Source: Syntrophotalea acetylenivorans (GTDB lineage: Bacteria; Desulfobacterota; Desulfuromonadia; Desulfuromonadales; Syntrophotaleaceae). Taken from it: a stretch of DNA of 64,000 nt. Both the position numbers and the translations under genes were made by a program. Below are positions 10,095-18,060 of the stretch, in pieces. Under the pieces are notes generated by a model. It was not told where the DNA came from and did not search any database. It saw nothing but the letters and a program-made list of their open reading frames with translations. Where the stretch lies: positions 930,001 through 994,000 of the forward strand of contig NZ_CP015519.1 of NCBI RefSeq assembly GCF_001887775.1, written 5' to 3'. Numbering within the stretch: the first letter of the stretch is position 1; each line of letters begins with the position of its first letter.

Positions 10095-10712
10095 TCAGGA
10101 AAGCAACGCCAGCAAATCCCGGTGGCCATTGACAGCCTGTTGTCCGTCAAAGGAATTCTTATAACCCACAAAAGGCATGCCCGCCTCATCGGCTGCTTGA
10201 CAATCGAGCTCAGAATCGCCGACAAACAATAACTCGGCGGGCTCAAAACCCAGCCGTTCAGCCGCCAGGAGCAACATATCCGGGTGAGGCTTAGGCCGTT
10301 TCACATCGGCGCTGCTCACCACCGTAACGAAATAATCGTCCAAGCCGAAAAAGGTCAGCAGTTCCTTGACGCCATGTCCTCGATTGGTCGCCACGGCCAA
10401 GGAGTGACTTTCATGCAATACCTGTAAAACCTCGAGGAGGTCGGGTTCGGGAATCATCAACGGTAGAAATTGCCGATAATCGATGCCACGGGCAACAATA
10501 AGGGCCTGTTGTGATTGTTTCGGACTGAGCAAAGCTGCAAAGACCTGGGGCGTGGCTGCGGTATGACAAACATGCACCTTATCCGGTTCATCCTCGCTAA
10601 CCAGAGGAAAACCGCAGGCTTCAAATATTGTATTGTAATAAGCGAGATTAGCTTTTCGACTCTCGAACAAGACCCCGTCGCAATCGAAAACAACCCCTCT
10701 GCCTCCGGTCAT
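10095..10712 (-). CDS. HAD-superfamily phosphatase (phosphoglycolate phosphatase-like)
   Basis: A 205-residue haloacid dehalogenase family hydrolase. Motif I is FDCDGVLF (about residues 9-16), with the two catalytic aspartates. Motif II is VATNRG, motif III is VKRPKPHPDM, and motif IV is FVGDSELDCQAA. The helical cap lies between motifs I and II, as in subfamily IA enzymes such as Gph. The exact substrate is not clear. Its start overlaps the end of lgt by four bases, so it is translated together with lgt. Confidence 0.85.
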   Translation of the reverse strand: MTGGRGVVFDCDGVLFESRKANLAYYNTIFEACGFPLVSEDEPDKVHVCHTAATPQVFAALLSPKQSQQALIVARGIDYRQFLPLMIPEPDLLEVLQVLHESHSLAVATNRGHGVKELLTFFGLDDYFVTVVSSADVKRPKPHPDMLLLAAERLGFEPAELLFVGDSELDCQAADEAGMPFVGYKNSFDGQQAVNGHRDLLALLS

Positions 10713-11494
10713 TCACGCCCCCTGCCCAAAAGAACCCAGCCTAAACCGATCAAACCGATCAAGACCATAGGCAGCGACAGCAACTGCCCCATGGTAGCCG
10801 CACCCCACAAAAAACCGATATGTGCATCTGGCTCTCGAACAAACTCTACAGCGAAACGAAATACCCCGTAGAGCAGACAGAATGAAAAAAACGGCACTCC
10901 GGGGGACAGTCGACGACGATGAAATAAATAAAGAAGCGCGAAAAGAACCCCACCCTCCAGGCCAGCTTCATACAATTGGCTCGGATGACGCGGCAAAGGC
11001 CCTGCACCGGGGAAGACCATACCCCAGGGAGCATCCGTCACCCTGCCCCACAATTCACCGTTAATAAAGTTTCCGAGCCGTCCAAGCCCTAAACCGATGG
11101 TAGCGGCGGTCACCAGCACATCAGCCGTCAGCAACAAAGGCAGCTTTTTACGCAGGCAAAAAATCGAGGCAAAAACAACTACACCGCTCAGCCCACCGTG
11201 AAAACTCATTCCTCCCTGCCAAACTGCAAGAATCTGCAACGGATGCTCAAGGTAATAGGAAAGGTCATAAAATAAGACATAACCCAGTCGTCCACCGAGG
11301 ATAACGCCAAGAACACAATAAAAAAGCAGGTCGGAGACCCCGGCGTCTTCCAATGGCAAACGCCGCCAACGACACAGATGCCGAATCAGATAGTAGGCGG
11401 CAACAAAGCCGAGAAGATACATAAGCCCGTACCAACGGATAGCCAGGGGGCCTATCTGGAAAATAACCGGATCGATCTGAGGGTAAGTCAGCAT
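10709..11494 (-). CDS. lgt: prolipoprotein diacylglyceryl transferase
   Basis: A 261-residue inner-membrane enzyme that moves diacylglycerol from phosphatidylglycerol to the lipobox cysteine of prolipoproteins, the first step of lipoprotein maturation. The start chosen is the ATG at 11494 with GAAGGA upstream; the frame extends to 11518 without a ribosome site. The signature GLGLGRLGNFINGELWGR lies at about residues 132-149 and contains the invariant Arg and Asn. IRWYGLMYLLGF near the N-terminus is also standard. Several helices are evident. Two lspA genes and one lnt elsewhere in the window complete the pathway. Confidence 0.95.
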   Translation of the reverse strand: MLTYPQIDPVIFQIGPLAIRWYGLMYLLGFVAAYYLIRHLCRWRRLPLEDAGVSDLLFYCVLGVILGGRLGYVLFYDLSYYLEHPLQILAVWQGGMSFHGGLSGVVVFASIFCLRKKLPLLLTADVLVTAATIGLGLGRLGNFINGELWGRVTDAPWGMVFPGAGPLPRHPSQLYEAGLEGGVLFALLYLFHRRRLSPGVPFFSFCLLYGVFRFAVEFVREPDAHIGFLWGAATMGQLLSLPMVLIGLIGLGWVLLGRGRE

Positions 11495-11547
11495 AAATAA
11501 TCCTTCAAAGCAGTTCAAAAGTTCAGAAGTATTTTAGCGTCAACAGT

Positions 11548-12465
11548 TCAATTTGCCAGACGAACAAGCAATCCGGCCATATCTTCGGGAAGCGGTGCTT
11601 CAAACATCAGATTTTCATGGCTGACAGGGTGTTCAAAAGATAGTCTAAAGGCATGCAACATCGAGCGTTGAATCTCGTAACCGGAGATATGAGCTGGGCC
11701 ACCATAGCGTGTATCCCCCAGCAAGGGGTGCCCCGCCTCGGAGAAATGAGCGCGAATCTGATGAGAACGACCCGTTATCAGTTCCACCTCAACCAGGGTA
11801 CTTTCGGCAAACTCCTCAACCACTCGGTAACGAGTAATCGCTTCCTTGCCTCCTTTTTTTACGGACTTCATCAGGTTGGTACGATGTTGCCGGGCGAGCA
11901 GTGAACGAAACTCGCCCTCTTTTTCATTGAGGTGACCGAACACCAGGGTACGGTAACGCTTATCTACCCGTCGGTCTGCAAACATACGAGTCATGGCACG
12001 GTGGGCACGTTGATGAATGGAAAAGACCGTCACTCCGGAGGTATCACGATCGAGGCGCTGCACCATTCCCAGACTTACTTTTCCCTTGCCAGCCGCCGTG
12101 CTTTCTATAAAACGCAGGGTGGCATCGTAAAGGGTCCCCTTAAAGCGGGCATGAGTCGGTTGAAAATCTATACCAGGCGGTTTATCGATAATCAGCAGAT
12201 AATCATCCTGAAACAGAACATGCTCGGAAAGGAGGGAAAATTTATCCAGGGGGCGGCCATCGAGATAAACCTCAATAGACTGTCCAGCCCGCACCGCCTG
12301 AGAGCAACGACCGATGCGGCGCCCTGCCAAATGCACACCACCGAGGTCGATAACCTTACGAACGACTCCCCTCGAAAGGTCTTCAATTTGGCCAGCAACA
12401 TATTGATCGATACGTTGTCCTGAAGCTTGTGAATCGACGGTAAGACGGTAAATTTTGGACGCCAT
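11548..12465 (-). CDS. RluA-family pseudouridine synthase
   Basis: A 305-residue protein. An S4 RNA-binding domain occupies residues about 12-75 (QRIDQYVAGQIEDLSRGVVR). The RluA catalytic domain follows, with LLIIDKPPGI and the active-site motif VQRLDRDTSGV (about residue 135-145). Its aspartate attacks the uridine. Most relatives have His before RLDRDTSG; here it is Gln. GRSHQIRAHF is the conserved late motif. It should modify ribosomal or transfer RNA uridines; RluC versus RluD type is not resolved. It sits alone between lgt and the 6S RNA candidate. Confidence 0.9.
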   Translation of the reverse strand: MASKIYRLTVDSQASGQRIDQYVAGQIEDLSRGVVRKVIDLGGVHLAGRRIGRCSQAVRAGQSIEVYLDGRPLDKFSLLSEHVLFQDDYLLIIDKPPGIDFQPTHARFKGTLYDATLRFIESTAAGKGKVSLGMVQRLDRDTSGVTVFSIHQRAHRAMTRMFADRRVDKRYRTLVFGHLNEKEGEFRSLLARQHRTNLMKSVKKGGKEAITRYRVVEEFAESTLVEVELITGRSHQIRAHFSEAGHPLLGDTRYGGPAHISGYEIQRSMLHAFRLSFEHPVSHENLMFEAPLPEDMAGLLVRLAN

Positions 12466-12580
12466 CCGGCCAACCTCCCAATTGCTGTTAACTCTGATGC
12501 AGCGGATGATAACATACCGTCAGTAAACCTGTCTCGGCCTTATTATTTATGATATTTCAAAATCAAAAAACCATAAGAGA

Positions 12581-12608
12581 TTGACAGGAAGCGGGATCGT
12601 GTTAGTCT
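12581..12608 (+). promoter_or_regulatory. sigma70-type promoter of the 6S RNA candidate
   Basis: A perfect TTGACA at 12581-12586 is followed after 16 bases by TAGTCT, a weak -10 box. Transcription would start near 12615, just before the structured RNA. Confidence 0.45.
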
Positions 12609-12614
12609 GAAACT

Positions 12615-12896
12615 ACAAGGGCATGAGTCCCTGACCCATCTCTGGGGTGACCGGAGATGCTTCTTATAGTCGATGACCAACAGTGATGCCATAAGCCCTC
12701 GACCTGGGTCATGGTGAGCCAGCCCACCACGTAGTGGGACGCCTAAAGTGACTGTCGAGAGCAGATGTAACATAGCGGTCATGATTAATGGAGGCTCCCG
12801 GCATCCCGGAGATGCCAAAAGCAAATGGCGCTTTTGCAGCAGAATAGACCATGACGACAAAAAGGCCCCATCCGATAAGGATGGGGCCTTTTTGAG
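12615..12896 (+). ncRNA. ssrS: 6S RNA candidate
   Basis: A gene-free stretch with a promoter, a structured core and a terminator. The segments 12637-12656 and 12795-12814 pair over about 20 positions, with G-U pairs and two mismatches, closing a 178-nucleotide core, the usual size of 6S RNA. Inside, GGTGAGC and GCCTAAA occur in the same order as in the E. coli molecule. 6S RNA mimics an open promoter and sequesters housekeeping RNA polymerase in stationary phase. A second short hairpin lies just 3' of the core. Identification rests on structure and a few shared motifs, so another structured RNA remains possible. Confidence 0.6.
12866..12896 (+). terminator. rho-independent terminator of the 6S candidate
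   Basis: Perfect stem AAAAAGGCCCCATCC / GGATGGGGCCTTTTT with a short loop, ending in a T-run on the plus strand. Confidence 0.85.
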
Positions 12897-12948
12897 TAAT
12901 TTTCAAGAAATCCGGCGAACGAATCCTTGGGGCAGACTGAAACCAGGG

Positions 12949-13335
12949 TCATGAACTTAAAATGTGCTGCGGCAAGACAAAACAGGTGAATCGACCCTCG
13001 AAAACAACTCGGTCCTCGACCGTAATTCGACATTCGACTTCACGCTTCTTGCCCTGTTCGATTAAAACCTCAGCGGTAGCAACCATCACTTCGCCGCACC
13101 GAACCGGAGCCAGAAACTTTGTTTCAGCAGCACCAAGGACCACATTGGGATCATTGACCGCCAGCATGGCAGCATAATCGCCTAAGCCAAAGGCAAACCC
13201 CCCGTGGATCAGACCTTTATCATCGGCGCACATCTCCTTACAGGTTATAAGCTGGGCAACAGCCCGCCCCTGGGAAAGGTCAACGGGCGTCCCAACCCAA
13301 GTCGGCGAAATCGCTAAATGGGTATCAGGCTTCAT
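12949..13335 (-). CDS. hotdog-fold thioesterase (PaaI-like)
   Basis: A 128-residue hotdog-fold protein. The motif GLIHGGFAFGLGDYAAMLAVN (about residues 38-58) matches the PaaI/YbgC group, in which a backbone helix and an Asp or Glu activate water to cleave acyl-CoA thioesters. TKFLAPVRCGEVMVATAEV is the second strand pair. The natural acyl-CoA is unknown. It lies about 40 bases upstream of the ihfB stop and is read in the same direction, possibly as a read-through product of the rpsA-sppA-ihfB operon. Confidence 0.8.
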   Translation of the reverse strand: MKPDTHLAISPTWVGTPVDLSQGRAVAQLITCKEMCADDKGLIHGGFAFGLGDYAAMLAVNDPNVVLGAAETKFLAPVRCGEVMVATAEVLIEQGKKREVECRITVEDRVVFEGRFTCFVLPQHILSS

Positions 13336-13375
13336 TTTTATAACTTTCTACGGGGAATACAGACAGCCAAAACTT

Positions 13376-13663
13376 CTAGATATTCCCGTTATCGACCCGC
13401 TCGCGCAGCTCTTTTCCGGTCTTAAAAAAGGCTGTCTTTTTAGCAGCAATTTGCACGACTTCACCACTCTTGGGATTACGAGCTTCACGGGCATCCCGAG
13501 TACGAACGGTAAAGGAGCCGAAACCACGAATTTCTACCCGCTCTCCCTCAACCAGGGCATTGCGTATTCCTTCAAGCAAGGTATTCACCACCAGCTCGGA
13601 TTCTTTTTTCCCCAATAAATTGTTGCTATAGGACAGTTGTTCGATCAATTCACTTTTTGTCAT
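13376..13663 (-). CDS. ihfB: integration host factor beta subunit
   Basis: A 95-residue HU/IHF-family DNA-bending protein. It starts MTKSELIEQL, as IhfB proteins do, and has VEIRGFGSFTVRTRDAREAR followed by NPKSGE, the flexible arm whose proline inserts into the minor groove. FFKTGKELRERV closes the fold. IHF binds specific sites as an alpha/beta dimer and assists sigma54 promoters, recombination and replication. Its position just after rpsA and sppA recalls the rpsA-ihfB order of enterobacteria. A sigma54 promoter is present elsewhere in this window. Confidence 0.9.
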   Translation of the reverse strand: MTKSELIEQLSYSNNLLGKKESELVVNTLLEGIRNALVEGERVEIRGFGSFTVRTRDAREARNPKSGEVVQIAAKKTAFFKTGKELRERVDNGNI

Positions 13664-13672
13664 ATCACCCTC

Positions 13673-14557
13673 CTATTTCCCAGACCACAGAAACTGCAGC
13701 CCGGCATCACCATTTTGAAGGCTCTGCTTAACCAATTGCGCAGTCTCTTGAACAAAATATTCAAATATCTCTGGTTTATCAGGTGCCGGATAAACCACTT
13801 TAGGTTTTCCCTCGATACCAGCCAGATCGGCGGCCACTCGAATAGCGTCACGATAGCCACCCAATTCATCCACCAGGCCGGCTTCAAAGGCCTGTCGCCC
13901 GGTAAAAATCCGGCCATCAGCAAGCTGCCGGACCTTGTCGATTTCCATCTTCCGGGATTCGGCTACAGCCTGAACAAATTGAGAATAAACATCGTCGATT
14001 AACGATTGCAGAATTTCACGATCAGCACCGGACATAGGCCTCACGGGAGAACCGATATCCTTATGCTTTCCGCTTTTTACAACTTGACTCTTTAAGCCGA
14101 CCTTGCCCAGCAGTTCTTCAACATTGGTAAACTGCATAATGACACCGATGCTACCGGTGATCGTACCAGGGTTGGCAAGAATACGCTGAGCAGGCGCGGC
14201 AATATAATACCCACCGGAAGCGGCTACCGACCCCATTGAGACGACGACCGGTTTAACTGCAGCCGTTGCCTTGACTTCATCATAGATTTCCTGGGAGGGA
14301 CTAACACCTCCACCGGGAGAGTTGACCCGCAAGACAATAGCTTTGACCGAACTGTCTTCTTTGAAATTATCGATCTGCTCTATGATCTTTTCCGACGAAG
14401 TAATAGCACCGGTAATAGTGACATAGCCAACCTTTTCCCCCAGCACAAAATGGCTGGAGCGACCGGACATCTTGCCGACTACCACGATAAGCAGCAGAAA
14501 GAATGCAAAAATGGCCCCAAGGGTCAGCAGGGCCATCAAAAATGGTCGTTTCTTCAT
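13673..14557 (-). CDS. sppA: signal peptide peptidase SppA (short form)
   Basis: A 294-residue membrane-anchored serine peptidase of the S49 family, which degrades cleaved signal peptides. One N-terminal helix (LMALLTLGAIFAFFLLLIVV) anchors it. VLRVNSPGGGVSPSQEIY, then SMGSVAASGGYYIAAPA, holds the nucleophile serine (about residue 115), and the general-base lysine lies in the region about 52 residues later (KSGKHKDIGSP). The length matches the single-domain bacterial form. It lies 9 bases upstream of ihfB and about 70 bases after rpsA. Confidence 0.92.
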   Translation of the reverse strand: MKKRPFLMALLTLGAIFAFFLLLIVVVGKMSGRSSHFVLGEKVGYVTITGAITSSEKIIEQIDNFKEDSSVKAIVLRVNSPGGGVSPSQEIYDEVKATAAVKPVVVSMGSVAASGGYYIAAPAQRILANPGTITGSIGVIMQFTNVEELLGKVGLKSQVVKSGKHKDIGSPVRPMSGADREILQSLIDDVYSQFVQAVAESRKMEIDKVRQLADGRIFTGRQAFEAGLVDELGGYRDAIRVAADLAGIEGKPKVVYPAPDKPEIFEYFVQETAQLVKQSLQNGDAGLQFLWSGK

Positions 14558-14577
14558 TAGCTATTCCACCGAACGAA

Positions 14578-14611
14578 CGAAGCCCGGCGGTCAGAGACCG
14601 GCCGGGCTTCG
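14578..14611 (-). terminator. hairpin between rpsA and sppA
   Basis: A ten-base perfect stem (CGAAGCCCGG/CCGGGCTTCG) follows the rpsA stop on the minus strand. The T-tract is weak (interrupted by CG), so it may be an attenuator that lowers sppA-ihfB expression relative to rpsA. Confidence 0.6.
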
Positions 14612-14626
14612 AGAATTAAACCACTG

Positions 14627-16369
14627 TTATTCTTCGTCGCTGTCGCCAGCTTTGTTCAAAGCACCCTGAAGCAGGTCGCCCAGGCTGGAGGTAGCATTCT
14701 TCTGTGCCCCCATGAACTCATCAACTTCTGCTTTTTCTTTCTGACGAGCCAAGCTCTTGATCGACAGAGCGATCTTGCGCTCGTTGGTGTCGACATGCAG
14801 AACGACTGCCTCGAGAGAATCGCCGACGGTGGCGAAGTCTTTAGGCGTATCGATCTTTTCTTTGCTGATCTCGGAAACATGGATCAGGCCTTCGATGCCC
14901 TCTTCAACTTCCAGGAAGATGCCGAAGTCAGTCACCGAGGTCACCTTGCCGGTGATCAGAGTGCCGGGAGCGTAGCGGGTGGTAATGGTCTGCCAGGGAT
15001 CAGCAGCAAGCTGCTTGACGCCCAGGGAGAAACGCTCATTGTCCTGATCGATATTGAGAACTACCGCCTTGACCAGGTCACCCTTCTTGTAGATTTCAGA
15101 AGGATGCTTGATACGCTTGGTCCAGGACAGGTCGGAGATATGCACCAGACCGTCAATGCCTTCATCAACGCCAACGAAGATGCCGAAGTCGGTAATGTTC
15201 TTGACCTGGCCTTCGATGATGGTGCCGATGGGGAATTTCTCGCCGATAACTTCCCATGGATTCCGCTCGATCTGTTTCAGGCCGAGAGAAATACGACGGC
15301 TCGGTGTATCGAGAGCCAGCACGACAGTTTCGATTTCGTCACCAACGCTGAGCAGCTTGTTGGGGTGCTTGATGCGTTTGGTCCAGCTCATCTCTGAGAC
15401 ATGGATCAAGCCCTCTACCCCTTCATTCAGCTCGACGAACGCACCGTAATCGGTCAGGCTAACGACCTTACCGTTGACGCGGGCGCCAACCGGATACTTA
15501 TCGGCAACATTGAGCCACGGATCGGGAATCATCTGCTTAAGACCGAGAGAAACGCGTTCCTTCTCCTGGTCGAACTTGAGAACCTTGACATTGATCTTGT
15601 CACCGACTGCCAGTACATCGGAGGGATGCGCAACGCGGCCCCAGGACATATCGGTAATATGCAACAGACCATCGATGCCGCCCAGGTCGATAAACGCACC
15701 GTAATCGGTGAGGTTTTTGACCTGACCTTCGACTTCCTGACCTTCGGCCAGGGTGTCGAGAGTATCCTTGCGCTGACTTTCACGCTGTTCTTCGAGCAAC
15801 ACCCGACGGGACAGCACGATATTTCCGCGCCGCTTGTTGAGTTTGATTATCTTGAAATCAAAGCTTTCACCGAGGAGTTTGTCGAGATTACGGACCGGTC
15901 GCAGGTCAACCTGGGAACCGGGCAGGAACGCCGTAACGCCGATATCGACGGAGAGGCCACCCTTGATGCGATTGACGATACGTCCTTCAACCACAGCGTC
16001 CTCTTCAAGGCCATTCCAGATTTTCTGACGGTCGGCTTTTTCCTTGGACAGACCGATCAGACCGTTTTCGTTTTCGCGACGCTCGAATAAAACATCAAGC
16101 TTGTCCCCTACTTCAACGTTGACCTCGCCGCTTTCATCGGCAAGTTCGGAGAGCGGGATGATACCTTCGGACTTGTAGCCGACGTCCACCACCACCGTGT
16201 CAGGATTGATCTGGACAATCGTCCCTTCGACCACATCACCGACGTTCAGCTCTTTGATGCTGCTTTCGAAAAGTTCGCTAAAACTCTGCTCACCTTCCTC
16301 CATCTCCAGGTCATCGCCAAACAGATCCACTTCTTTGTTCTTGTTAGTTTTTTCTTTGCTTTCCACCAT
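14627..16369 (-). CDS. rpsA: 30S ribosomal protein S1
   Basis: A 580-residue protein with six S1 OB-fold repeats from about residue 45 to 550. Repeats 3-6 are the most alike (for example VKNLTDYGAFIDLGGIDGLLHI, VVSLTDYGAFVELNEGVEGL, VKNITDFGIFVGVDEGIDGL). S1 binds mRNA on the small subunit and helps initiate translation on structured or weak leaders. The start is taken at MVESKEKTNK (ATG at 16369) because the upstream extension is not S1-like. The nearest purine-rich stretch, GAGGGGG, is rather far upstream. The C-terminus is acidic (DSDEE). The ispH gene is directly upstream. Confidence 0.97.
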   Translation of the reverse strand: MVESKEKTNKNKEVDLFGDDLEMEEGEQSFSELFESSIKELNVGDVVEGTIVQINPDTVVVDVGYKSEGIIPLSELADESGEVNVEVGDKLDVLFERRENENGLIGLSKEKADRQKIWNGLEEDAVVEGRIVNRIKGGLSVDIGVTAFLPGSQVDLRPVRNLDKLLGESFDFKIIKLNKRRGNIVLSRRVLLEEQRESQRKDTLDTLAEGQEVEGQVKNLTDYGAFIDLGGIDGLLHITDMSWGRVAHPSDVLAVGDKINVKVLKFDQEKERVSLGLKQMIPDPWLNVADKYPVGARVNGKVVSLTDYGAFVELNEGVEGLIHVSEMSWTKRIKHPNKLLSVGDEIETVVLALDTPSRRISLGLKQIERNPWEVIGEKFPIGTIIEGQVKNITDFGIFVGVDEGIDGLVHISDLSWTKRIKHPSEIYKKGDLVKAVVLNIDQDNERFSLGVKQLAADPWQTITTRYAPGTLITGKVTSVTDFGIFLEVEEGIEGLIHVSEISKEKIDTPKDFATVGDSLEAVVLHVDTNERKIALSIKSLARQKEKAEVDEFMGAQKNATSSLGDLLQGALNKAGDSDEE

Positions 16370-16490
16370 TGTTAGTAACGTACCCCCTCGGAATAATCCT
16401 GTCGTCCGACGACAGCATGACTTTGAGTCACGGCGGGGACGATAGCATGAATCAAGAAAAAAGCAAACCCTTAAAAACAAACCACTTTGT

Positions 16491-17330
16491 TTAATTTTCG
16501 AATGAGCCGACCAACCTTAGCACTTCATCGATGATCCACCGGGGTGTCGATGCACCGGCTGTAACTCCGACAACCTTGACGCCGACGAACCACTCGGGCT
16601 TGATCTGCGAAGCGACTTCGACATGGTAGGTCCTGGGCTGAAGCTCCCGGCAGATCTGCGCCAATCGGGTGGTGTTCGCACTATTGAATCCCCCCAAAAT
16701 CAGCATCAAATCGACCTGCTGGGCGATTTCACGGGCTTCGTCCTGACGCACCGAAGTCGCATCACAGATCGTATTGAACACCCGAACTTCCTTGGCTTTT
16801 CGCAGGCAGACATCGGCGACCTGGTGAAAGTTTTCGAAGGATTGTGTGGTCTGGGCGACTAGACCGATCTTGGATTGACTCGGCAAACGCTGTGCTTCCT
16901 CGCTATCGGCCACCACAGCCACTTCAGCCTGATCGGCATAGGAGATGATGCCCTGCACTTCGGGATGGTCCTTCTCCCCTACCAGCACCACTGCATAGCC
17001 TTCGGCACAAAGCAATGTGACGTAATCCTGAACCTTTTTGACAAAGGGGCAAGTTGCATCGACCGGAATCAGGTTGCGGGCGTGAATGTCGGCCAGTTCA
17101 CCGGAGGTAATACCGTGAGAGCGGATAATCACCGTGCCCCTTTCGATATCTTCGACCCTTTCGACGACCCTCACCCCTTTTTCTTCCAGCCTCTCCACCA
17201 CCTGAGGCGAATGAATAATAGGGCCGAGGGAGCAGATCGGACAATTGTCCTCCGCCGCCTTGAAAGCCAGCTGGGTTGCCCTCTTGACGCCGAAGCAGAA
17301 ACCGGCACTGTCGGCCAGAATGATTTTCAT
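16491..17330 (-). CDS. ispH: 4-hydroxy-3-methylbut-2-enyl diphosphate reductase
   Basis: A 279-residue iron-sulphur enzyme, the last step of the MEP isoprenoid pathway, giving IPP and DMAPP. The N-terminal KIILADSAGFCFGVKRA carries the first cluster cysteine. The second lies in VDATCPFVKKVQ and the third in FNTICDATSVRQ. The ATG at 17330 is chosen; the frame extends further upstream into cmk but without family similarity. The start is directly after the cmk stop, so the genes are coupled. Downstream is rpsA. A fusion of IspH to S1, known in some bacteria, is not present here. Confidence 0.95.
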   Translation of the reverse strand: MKIILADSAGFCFGVKRATQLAFKAAEDNCPICSLGPIIHSPQVVERLEEKGVRVVERVEDIERGTVIIRSHGITSGELADIHARNLIPVDATCPFVKKVQDYVTLLCAEGYAVVLVGEKDHPEVQGIISYADQAEVAVVADSEEAQRLPSQSKIGLVAQTTQSFENFHQVADVCLRKAKEVRVFNTICDATSVRQDEAREIAQQVDLMLILGGFNSANTTRLAQICRELQPRTYHVEVASQIKPEWFVGVKVVGVTAGASTPRWIIDEVLRLVGSFEN

Positions 17331-17334
17331 GGCG

Positions 17335-18051
17335 CTACTCACCCTGCCCCTGCGGTTCACAATTCTGCAGGCGTCGACTATTGACGATCCGCAGCATCTC
17401 CTGCAGTACCTGTTCAATCGTCATGGAGGTCGTATCGATCGCCAAAGCGTCATCCGCCTGTACCAGCGGTGCGTGCTGGCGATTGCTATCGGCAGCGTCC
17501 CGTTCTTCGACTTCGGCAATGGTCTGCTGTAGATCTACCTGCAGTCCCTTGGCTCGCAGCTCTTCAAAACGACGCCGGCCGCGCTCTGCGGCACTGGCCA
17601 GGAGAAAGAATTTGACCTCGGCGTTGGGAAAGACCACGGTGCCGATATCGCGTCCCTCCAGAACCACGCCTCCCTTTTCTCCCATGGACTTCTGCAGCTC
17701 GCCCATGGCCTCTCGAACCGCCGAGCAGGCCGATACGCGGGAGGCCATCATACTCATCGCCGGCGTACGAATCGCCTCACTGACATCTTCACCGTTGAGC
17801 AGAACCCTCTCACCGGCTCCACTGCGAGCGAATTCGATAGTCAAACTCTGACAGAGCTCCGCCAGTGCCTGGTCGTCCTCCGGATGGACACCGGCCCGGT
17901 GTGCAGCCAAACCGACAGAACGGTACATAGCCCCCGTATCGATATTGATATAATTCAATGCGGCAGCGAGAAGCCGACTCAGGGTGCTTTTTCCTGAGCC
18001 GGACGGCCCATCTACAGCGACGATCAATTCTCGTTTCAAAAGATTCTCCAC
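17335..18051 (-). CDS. cmk: cytidylate kinase
   Basis: A 238-residue nucleoside monophosphate kinase that phosphorylates CMP and dCMP with ATP. The P-loop VDGPSGSGKSTLSRLLA lies at residues 13-29, NYINIDTGAMYRSVGLAA is the substrate site, and VLEGRDIGTVVFPNAEVKFFL is the third conserved block. RQHAPLVQADDALAIDTT marks the C-terminal end of the fold. It lies nine bases downstream of aroA and abuts ispH, so it belongs to the aromatic acid/ribosomal operon. Confidence 0.95.
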   Translation of the reverse strand: MENLLKRELIVAVDGPSGSGKSTLSRLLAAALNYINIDTGAMYRSVGLAAHRAGVHPEDDQALAELCQSLTIEFARSGAGERVLLNGEDVSEAIRTPAMSMMASRVSACSAVREAMGELQKSMGEKGGVVLEGRDIGTVVFPNAEVKFFLLASAAERGRRRFEELRAKGLQVDLQQTIAEVEERDAADSNRQHAPLVQADDALAIDTTSMTIEQVLQEMLRIVNSRRLQNCEPQGQGE

Positions 18052-18060
18052 TGTGACAAC

